From positions 1 through 6,475 of the forward strand of contig DASTRU010000007.1 in assembly GCA_035761045.1 (NCBI GenBank): a DNA stretch of 6,475 nucleotides, given 5' to 3'. Shown one piece after another: positions 4,683 to 6,475 of the stretch. The DNA comes from DASTRU01 sp035761045 (lineage in GTDB: Bacteria; Pseudomonadota; Gammaproteobacteria; Burkholderiales; Burkholderiaceae_E). The translations under genes were made by a program, and so were the position numbers. The notes below the pieces were generated by a model, which did not search any database, was not told where the DNA came from, and saw nothing but the letters and a program-made list of their open reading frames with translations. Every line of letters starts with the position of its first letter. Position 1 is the stretch's first letter.

Positions 4683-6458
4683 GTGGCGAACTTTAAGCGT
4701 GGGATTGTGGCGAGCGCATGGCGCGCGATCGTGATGGTCATATGGCTTGCATGCGCGCCGATTGCGTTCGCTGAAACGCGCTACACCGTCGAGATCGACA
4801 CCGAGGTCGATCGCGCGCGCGAGTTGCTTGAAAAACATCTGGAGTTGATGCGCCGTCGCGAGGACCCCGAAGTCGATCGCGAGCAGCTCGATATTTTGGT
4901 GGACCGCGCGGTGCGCCAAGCGCGCACCTTGTTCGCGACCGAAGGATTTTTCGAGCCGGAGGTACAAGCGAGTATCGATGATTCCGAACGGCCGTGGCGC
5001 GTGCGGCTCACCGTCGCCGCCGGCCGCCCGGTGCGCGTTCGCAATATCGACTTCGCCTTGGTGGGCGCGGGTGCCGAAGCCGGCGAGCGTTTGTACGAGG
5101 CGCGTCGTTTGGACGAGCAATGGCGCATCGTCGCGGGCCGTCGTTTCAGGCAAGAAGATTGGGACGCCACTAAGACCGCATTGCTGCGCGAATTGCGCGC
5201 GCAATTGTTTCCCGATGCACGCATCGCGCAATCGCGCGTGGAAGTAAAGCCCGATGCCCGCGTGGCGGACGTGACCTTGCATATCGAACCCGGCGACCCG
5301 CGTTACTTTGGCGACATCAGCGTGACGGGGTTGCAGCGTTACACGCCCAACACGGTGCTCAACTTGAATCAAGAAGTCGTGCCGGGCGGACCGTTCGAGC
5401 AATCACGCTTGCTTGATTTTCAAAGCCGCGTGCAAACCACGCCGTACTTCAAGGACGTCATCGTCACGCCGGCGTTCGAGGAGGTGGATGATCAAGGCCG
5501 CGTGCCGATCATTGTGCGGGTGAACGAACAACCGACCAAGACCGTCACGCTCGGCGCGGGTTACAGCACGAACACGGGCTTGCGTAGTCAATTCGGGTTC
5601 GATCATTACGACATCTTCGATCGCAGTTGGCGTTGGACGAATTTGCTGAAACTCGAACAACGCGAGCAATCGTTCGAGTCGGCCATCGCGTTGCCGACCA
5701 ATGCCAAGCGGTACGACGATTCTTTGCGCACGGTGTTCAAGCATTCCGATATCGAGGACCTCGATACGCGAAGCGCCGAACTAAATTTGCGACGCGCGCG
5801 CACCGAGCGTGAGTACCAACGCGCGTTTGGCGTGCGTTATTTGTTCTCGCAAGAACGGCCCAAGGGCGGAGACGAGCGCATCGCTCGCGCCTTGATTCCT
5901 TACGTAACGTGGACGCGTCGTCGCCTTGACGATTTCACCTATCCGCGCCAAGGCGATTTACTCAATCTGCAACTTTCGGGCGCGAGCAACGCGGTGTTGT
6001 CCGACGCGACGTATGTGCGCACCTATGCGCGGTACTTGCGTTTGTTTCCGGTGGGCGAGCGCGATGTGTTGTCGGCGCGCGCCGAGGCGGGGTATGTCGC
6101 GGCCGAATCGCGCTTTGGAATTCCGCAAGACGAGTTGTTTCGCGCGGGCGGCGACGCGTCGATTCGCGGGTACTCGTATCAATCGATTGGCGTGAAGGAA
6201 GGCACGGCCACCGTGGGCGGGCGGTATCTCGCGCTGGCTGGACTTGAATACACGCATTGGTTTCGCGGTGCGTTCGGCATGGGCGTGTTCGTCGATACCG
6301 GCGACGCGTTCGACGACCGGCGCGAGTTCAAGCTCTACACCGGATACGGTTTAGGTCCGCGCTGGCGCAGCCCGGTGGGGCCGATCAACATCGATCTCGC
6401 TTATGGCGATCGCGCGCAAACCTTTCGCGTGCATTTTTCGCTCGGCTTGGTGTTTTAA
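4683..6458 (+). CDS. tamA: Translocation and assembly module protein TamA (Omp85/BamA superfamily)
   Basis: TamA is an outer-membrane beta-barrel that, with inner-membrane-anchored TamB, helps insert some outer-membrane proteins and is linked to lipid transport to the outer membrane. This protein is 591 aa (E. coli TamA is about 577). What is seen: a signal peptide (residues 1-30, hydrophobic core about 14-27, cleavage likely after AFA); three periplasmic POTRA domains (about 32-115, 117-203 and 206-284; the last starts RYFGDISVTGLQRYTPNTV); then a C-terminal barrel from about 287 (TVTLGAGYSTNTGLRSQFG onward). The Omp85 loop-6 motif is present as FRAGGDASIRGYSY, with R495-G496-Y497. GYGLGPRWRSPVGPINIDLAYG is the usual penultimate barrel region, and the last residue is Phe, as expected for BAM-dependent barrels. 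GTG 4683 is chosen because it gives a full signal peptide and has AAGG at good spacing. A generic BamA is excluded by having three POTRA domains rather than five. Confidence 0.92.
   Translation: MANFKRGIVASAWRAIVMVIWLACAPIAFAETRYTVEIDTEVDRARELLEKHLELMRRREDPEVDREQLDILVDRAVRQARTLFATEGFFEPEVQASIDDSERPWRVRLTVAAGRPVRVRNIDFALVGAGAEAGERLYEARRLDEQWRIVAGRRFRQEDWDATKTALLRELRAQLFPDARIAQSRVEVKPDARVADVTLHIEPGDPRYFGDISVTGLQRYTPNTVLNLNQEVVPGGPFEQSRLLDFQSRVQTTPYFKDVIVTPAFEEVDDQGRVPIIVRVNEQPTKTVTLGAGYSTNTGLRSQFGFDHYDIFDRSWRWTNLLKLEQREQSFESAIALPTNAKRYDDSLRTVFKHSDIEDLDTRSAELNLRRARTEREYQRAFGVRYLFSQERPKGGDERIARALIPYVTWTRRRLDDFTYPRQGDLLNLQLSGASNAVLSDATYVRTYARYLRLFPVGERDVLSARAEAGYVAAESRFGIPQDELFRAGGDASIRGYSYQSIGVKEGTATVGGRYLALAGLEYTHWFRGAFGMGVFVDTGDAFDDRREFKLYTGYGLGPRWRSPVGPINIDLAYGDRAQTFRVHFSLGLVF
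5191..5206. repeat. Perfect 16-bp palindrome inside tamA
   Basis: AATTGCGCGCGCAATT is its own reverse complement and lies in the codons for Glu-Leu-Arg-Ala-Gln-Leu of the second POTRA domain. By simple base-count reasoning about 0.1 such palindromes would be expected in a random window this size, somewhat more given the CG-rich composition. Function unknown. Confidence 0.45.
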
Positions 6459-6460
6459 AC

Positions 6461-6475
6461 ATGGCGATGCACGAA
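6461..6475 (+). CDS. Probable start of tamB (partial)
   Basis: An ATG two bases after the tamA stop opens a frame of only five codons (Met-Ala-Met-His-Glu) before the window ends. A second in-frame ATG follows at 6467. In proteobacteria tamA is commonly followed directly by tamB, a large AsmA-like protein spanning the periplasm, so this is the likely identity. It is inferred from position alone, as five residues carry no family signal. Confidence 0.4.

Noticed and set aside
4743..4757. A lipoprotein signal (Cys24) in the TamA leader
   Set aside because: The residues before the Cys are Trp-Leu-Ala, which lack the usual Leu at position -3, and TamA proteins use signal peptidase I. Cleavage after Ala-Phe-Ala fits better.
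4593..5402. A 269-codon open frame on the - strand opposite tamA
   Set aside because: It lies opposite a well-supported tamA and the methyltransferase end, has no recognisable family motifs, and long antisense open frames are expected in GC-rich coding DNA.

Overview
The window looks like a gene-dense piece of a GC-rich proteobacterial chromosome, most probably a betaproteobacterium of the Burkholderiales type. The evidence is the dnaX-ybaB-recR core cluster, the style of the RecR and DnaX C-termini, a TamA-type Omp85 protein that shows a Gram-negative outer membrane, and a metallo-beta-lactamase-fold protein close to the methyl parathion hydrolase group. That assignment rests on family recognition, not on a search. 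All eight genes are on the + strand. The largest gap between genes is 52 bases, and there are no insertion sequences, tRNA/rRNA genes or CRISPR arrays. No rho-independent terminator is visible.

Layout: (1) positions 1-1260 hold the DNA replication/repair cluster: the C-terminal end of dnaX (DNA polymerase III tau), ybaB (nucleoid-associated protein) and recR (recombination mediator). (2) Positions 1290-2947 hold a four-helix MAPEG-family membrane protein whose stop codon overlaps, as ATGA, the start of a class III (CaiB/BaiF) CoA-transferase, so these two are probably translationally coupled. (3) Positions 2984-3949 hold an exported metallo-beta-lactamase-fold hydrolase that matches methyl parathion hydrolase almost end to end but keeps the ancestral lactonase-type residues at the positions associated with gain of organophosphate activity. 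(4) Positions 4002-6458 hold a class I methyltransferase-like protein and then tamA, an Omp85 outer-membrane assembly protein. The last 15 bases look like the first codons of tamB.

The dnaX-ybaB-recR genes act in replication and recombination repair. TamA, with the presumed TamB, acts in outer-membrane biogenesis. The middle genes (MAPEG, CoA-transferase, hydrolase) could relate to detoxification or acyl/lactone metabolism, but no shared pathway can be proved from sequence. The points most worth a second look are the hydrolase with its ancestral-type pocket, a 12-codon in-frame insertion in the CoA-transferase bounded by a GGTGGC direct repeat, a perfect 14-bp palindrome over the recR start codon, and a leucine codon usage that nearly avoids CTG in a GC-rich genome. 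I see no clearly new multi-gene system here.
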